A stretch of 64,000 nt of DNA, from NCBI GenBank assembly GCA_031425525.1, contig JANPJM010000050.1, positions 1 through 64,000 on the forward strand, given 5' to 3'. This document shows positions 60,730-64,000 of the stretch, in pieces. The notes under the pieces are model-generated. The model saw only the letters and a program-made list of their open reading frames with translations. It searched no databases and was not told the origin of the DNA. Origin of the DNA: JANNMJ01 sp031425525 (GTDB taxonomy: Bacteria > Bacteroidota > Bacteroidia > Cytophagales > Hymenobacteraceae). Position numbers and translations under genes: made by a program. Numbering within the stretch: position 1 is the first letter of the stretch; each line of letters begins with the position of its first letter.

Positions 60730-63700
60730 CTATAACCGCTTGACGTTATCCGACAGCTGCCGGTCAATCACCACATGGTAGGGGTCCACGGCGACGGAAG
60801 CGGGCTTTTGGGCCACGACGAACCGCAGGTGGTTTTCGCCGGAGCGCAGGCGGCGCCTGACGAGCAGCAGGGGCTGCCCGAGCTTTTTGTCTTTGCCCAC
60901 GGCCGGGAAGATGGCTACTGGCAGCGCATCGTGGGTCGGGTCGGCGGGGCGCTGATTGCCGAGGCTGTCGGCGTAGAACTTGGCGGCATGAATAGTGAAA
61001 TCGACCTGGTAGCGGCCATCGGGCAGTTTGACGCTGCTGGCGGCGCTCACGCGGTTATCGAAAAGTGTAATGCGCTCGAACTGATCGGTGAGGTAGGCTT
61101 GCAGCGTGTCGGGCGCGGCGCGGCGTAGGTAACCTAGAAACTCGGTGGAATTGGTGTACGGCGCGCTCTGAAACGCCACGGCGGCCACGTACTGCTTGAG
61201 GGCAGCGTTCAGGCGGGCCTCGCCCAGCCGGTCCTGCAAGGCGTACATCACCACCGAACCCTTGCGGTAGTGCAGGTACGGCTGGTTTTCGACCAGCGCC
61301 AGCGGCACTTCCTTCCGGGTCTCGAACGACCGACCGCCGAGGTAGCGGCTCAGGTCGTACTTCAGGAAGCGCGCCATCGCCGCCGGGCCGTTGTGGTGGC
61401 GCAGCACCATCAGGGCCGAATACTCGGCCAGGCTTTCCGACAGCAGCGTGCTGCCCTGCACGTTGCCGCCGATGACCTGGTGCGCCCACCACTGGTGCGC
61501 CACCTCGTGGGCCGTCACGTAGTAGGGGTAGTTGAGGTCTTCCGCGTCCTTGTCCTTCACGTGGGCCACGAAGCCGATGGCTTCCGAAAACGGAATCGTA
61601 TTGGCGAAGCTTTGGGCAAACGTCTGGTACTGCGGAAACTCCAGGATGCGCAGCTGCCGGTGCTGGTAGGGCGAGAAGTTGCGCGAGCAGTACGCCAGCG
61701 CGTCCTTGGCGCCTTCGGCCATCCGCGGCAGGTTGAACTCGTGGCCGGGATGGTAGTAGATGGTGATAGGAATGGTGCGGCGGCCGGCGGTGTCGATCCA
61801 CTGATCGGTGTAGGTGCGGTAGCGGGCCGAGAGGAACGTGTAGAAGTTGAGCATCGGCCGGTCCATCACGTAGGTGAAATAGCGGCGGCCGCCTTTCGTC
61901 CACTCCTTTCGGAGGTAGCCGGGGGCGATGGCCGTCTGGTCGGCCTCGGTGCTGACGGTGGTGCGAAAGCGAATCCAGTCGGCGTCGGAGCTGAGGTAGG
62001 TGTTCTGGCGGGCCTGGCGGTCGTTGACGTTGGCCATCCGGGGCTTGGGTGAGAGGCCGTAGTTTTTACGATCCTGATCGCCGGGCAGCTCGGCGGCTTC
62101 GCGGTAGCCCAGGCCGGGCAGGTAGCCGTTGCTCACGAAGGTGCCGTTGTACACGAGGTCGGTGTTGGAGCCGGCGTTCGGGAAGCCGCGCTCCTGGTAG
62201 AACAAATCCAGCGTGAGGGCCAGTGAGTCGCCGGGGGCCAGGGGCTGGGTTAGGCGGTAGAGGCGCAGGCCGTGGGTGCGGTCGTTGAGGGCCAAAGTGG
62301 CCTGACCGTTCGCGCCCAGCATCAGGGTCCGTACCCGCGGGTGGCGCTCGACGGGCAGACTTACGATCACCGTATCAAGCGCGCGGGCGTGCCGGTTGAC
62401 CAACGTAAACCGGCCCCGGAAACGCACGGCGCGGGCGCTGGGGTAGAGGTCGGTGGTGAGGGCAATGGCCGTGATGCGCGGCTGGGGCACGTGCCGGAAA
62501 CGGCCGTACTGCTGTTCGTACGCCACTTGCTGCTGCTCGGCCTGCTTGGGCGTGCGGTACTCGTTGAGCACGTTGGTGTTGTAGAAGACGAAGCCGCCCG
62601 CACCAAAACTTAGCAGCAGACCCAGCGCCAGCGCGGCGGTGCTGCCCGGGCGCCAGCGGCGGCGGGCTTCGGCCAGGCGCCCCCCGGTGTCGGTGCCGCG
62701 CACCCAAAGCAGGTTGGCGGCCAAAATCAGCAGCAGGGCCACGCCGGTCCAGAGCAGCTTGGTCCACCAGAAGGCGGGCAGGAAGTGACCGTAGCCGTTC
62801 AGGGCCGAGTAAGGGCCGGGGGTTTGGGCGCCCCCAAAATCGAGCAGCCGGTGGCCCAACCCCAGCTGCCCGCGAAAGATATTGGCCACGTAGTAAAGCA
62901 CCAGCACGGCAAAGCCCAGGTACTTATTGTTCACCGCCACCTGCGTGACGAGCGCCAACACGCACCAGAGCAGCAAAAACGGCAGCTCGTACAGAAACAG
63001 CGTTTCCAGGTACAAGCCCAGCTCGTAGCGGAAATAGCCTTTGCCGGTTTGGAGCAGCAATCCGGCCAGCAGCACCACCGCCAGCAGCACCACCTGCACT
63101 CCGCCCAGCGCGGCCAGCTTGCTCAGGAAGGGCACCCAGTCGGGCACGGGCACGGCGTCGGCAATCGGGGCTACGCCGGCCTGCCGCTCGCGCCACACCA
63201 GCTCGCCGCTGTAAAAGACGATGATGGCCAGGAAGAAAAAGAAGAACGAGCCCAGCGACAGTTTCAGCACCTCGCTGGTGACGGGGTACGTGGGCGTATC
63301 GAACGTCTTGCCCACCTGCGTAGCCCCCACTACGAGCAGGAACAGCACGCCCGCGCCGGCCAGGACCGCGAAGTAGCGGCTGCGCACGATGCCCCGGAAT
63401 TCGAGCTTGGTGAGGCTCCACCACTGCCGCCAACTCATCCCGCCGGAAAAGACTTGGGTGACGTGCGGCAGGCGCAGGCCTAACCCCGCCGCTGACTCCG
63501 CTTCGATGGGAAGAAGCGTCCCGGCAACATCGGCTACCAGCGCGGCCTTCCGGCCTTTCCCGGCGGGCTTGTCGGCGGCGAAAGTGGCGAAGCGAAACCG
63601 GGCGTAGCACCACCCCAGCAAGCCCAGCCCTAGGCCCAGCCACACGGCCCGGTTCAGCAGCACGAACCCGCCCAAAGGCAGCAACAGGGTGTTTTTCTCG

Positions 63701-64000
63701 GCGGCCGTCCAGTAACGGGTCGCCAGAAACTGCGCGCCCAGCCCGAAGGTATCGAGGGTGGCAGCGAGGTACTCGTTTTTGAGGTCCTGCGTAAAGGCAG
63801 TCGACATCAGGTAGGCCAGCAGCAGTACCACGGCCCCGATGTACGTGCTCACGATGTTGCGCGTGAGCGTGGTCATCGTGAAAAAGAGGGCGCCCGCGAA
63901 CAACAGATTCGGCAGCACCAGCACCAGATACGGCCACACGTAGGTGCCCGGCGGAGTAGCGGCCAGAAACCGATCGGCTTCGAGCCAGGGCATCACGCTG
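60730..64000 (-). CDS. ABC-2 permease / M1 aminopeptidase fusion, 5' end outside window
   Basis: The C-terminal 1090 or so residues of a larger membrane protein. The N-terminal visible half has ten or more TM segments of an ABC-2-type permease (LVLVLPNLLFAGALFFTMTT, AVWLGLGLGLLGWCYARF, LALGLLLSFGAGGFVFYN). The C-terminal half is an extracytoplasmic M1 peptidase domain with the zinc motif HEVAHQWW and the distal Glu in LLSESLAEYSALM; the usual GAMEN box is not obvious. Such permease-peptidase fusions are known in Bacteroidota and usually follow an ABC ATPase gene, which would lie outside this window to the right. The TAA stop is at 60730-60732. Substrate unknown. Confidence 0.92.
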   Translation of the reverse strand, partial: SVMPWLEADRFLAATPPGTYVWPYLVLVLPNLLFAGALFFTMTTLTRNIVSTYIGAVVLLLAYLMSTAFTQDLKNEYLAATLDTFGLGAQFLATRYWTAAEKNTLLLPLGGFVLLNRAVWLGLGLGLLGWCYARFRFATFAADKPAGKGRKAALVADVAGTLLPIEAESAAGLGLRLPHVTQVFSGGMSWRQWWSLTKLEFRGIVRSRYFAVLAGAGVLFLLVVGATQVGKTFDTPTYPVTSEVLKLSLGSFFFFFLAIIVFYSGELVWRERQAGVAPIADAVPVPDWVPFLSKLAALGGVQVVLLAVVLLAGLLLQTGKGYFRYELGLYLETLFLYELPFLLLWCVLALVTQVAVNNKYLGFAVLVLYYVANIFRGQLGLGHRLLDFGGAQTPGPYSALNGYGHFLPAFWWTKLLWTGVALLLILAANLLWVRGTDTGGRLAEARRRWRPGSTAALALGLLLSFGAGGFVFYNTNVLNEYRTPKQAEQQQVAYEQQYGRFRHVPQPRITAIALTTDLYPSARAVRFRGRFTLVNRHARALDTVIVSLPVERHPRVRTLMLGANGQATLALNDRTHGLRLYRLTQPLAPGDSLALTLDLFYQERGFPNAGSNTDLVYNGTFVSNGYLPGLGYREAAELPGDQDRKNYGLSPKPRMANVNDRQARQNTYLSSDADWIRFRTTVSTEADQTAIAPGYLRKEWTKGGRRYFTYVMDRPMLNFYTFLSARYRTYTDQWIDTAGRRTIPITIYYHPGHEFNLPRMAEGAKDALAYCSRNFSPYQHRQLRILEFPQYQTFAQSFANTIPFSEAIGFVAHVKDKDAEDLNYPYYVTAHEVAHQWWAHQVIGGNVQGSTLLSESLAEYSALMVLRHHNGPAAMARFLKYDLSRYLGGRSFETRKEVPLALVENQPYLHYRKGSVVMYALQDRLGEARLNAALKQYVAAVAFQSAPYTNSTEFLGYLRRAAPDTLQAYLTDQFERITLFDNRVSAASSVKLPDGRYQVDFTIHAAKFYADSLGNQRPADPTHDALPVAIFPAVGKDKKLGQPLLLVRRRLRSGENHLRFVVAQKPASVAVDPYHVVIDRQLSDNVKRL

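Overview
The window is chromosomal DNA of a GC-rich Bacteroidota. The best fit is the Cytophagales family Hymenobacteraceae, Hymenobacter-like. The reasons are two secreted proteins with type IX secretion (T9SS) C-terminal sorting domains, a DUF5686/carboxypeptidase-like outer-membrane protein, Mpl and Kbl of the Bacteroidota kind, and recurrent TAnnTTTG boxes (the Bacteroidota -7 element) just upstream of start codons. Taxonomy is inferred from gene content only; no rRNA or tRNA gene was seen.

Layout. 1-9.4 kb: a T9SS-exported protein, an M28 peptidase, a small membrane protein, a periplasmic patatin-like lipase, Kbl and a TPR lipoprotein. 9.5-18.6 kb: penicillin-binding protein 1C (pbpC) divergent from an EamA transporter across a shared palindromic promoter, then the DUF5686 protein and an ECF sigma / membrane-anchored anti-sigma-like pair. 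18.7-25.6 kb: a second T9SS protein related to the first, and a convergent 1253-residue outer-membrane protein. 25.6-29 kb is an accessory island: tandem 42-bp hairpins, an unknown helical protein, a strikingly AT-rich orphan P-loop ATPase, and debris of a histidine kinase 3' end fused to debris of a T9SS sorting domain. 29-37.5 kb: a 1261-residue multi-TM histidine kinase, DUF983, YdcF, a sialyltransferase-like glycosyltransferase and a DUF885 lipoprotein. 37.6-39.5 kb: a decayed Rhs tip array with two candidate orphan immunity genes. 39.5-48 kb is housekeeping: GNAT, DnaB, Mpl, a lipoprotein, an M48 peptidase, an FAH-family hydrolase and an M23 peptidase. 48-56.8 kb: an ABC exporter ATPase, an ECF sigma factor, two MacB/FtsX-like permeases, an aspartyl protease and an NtrC-type regulator/histidine kinase pair, with a candidate sigma-54 promoter in front of the ATPase. 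56.9-64 kb: a fatty-acid desaturase, a small secreted protein, a truncated tyrosine recombinase abutting a frameshifted IS3 transposase remnant, and an ABC-2 permease/M1 aminopeptidase fusion running off the right edge.

The most unusual feature is the density and variety of repeats. There are 7-bp-period microsatellites between genes and also in frame inside pbpC and the 1253-residue protein. Two unrelated regulators each carry exactly eight 21-bp (7-residue) repeats. There are several families of long palindromic intergenic elements, one with arms that appear to covary. Repeat-made hairpins sit at many gene ends and look like a general agent of 3'-UTR structure and coding-sequence expansion in this genome. 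Best candidates for an undescribed system are the AT-rich ATPase island and the Rhs tip/immunity array. The covarying palindromes are the best candidates for undescribed mobile repeats.
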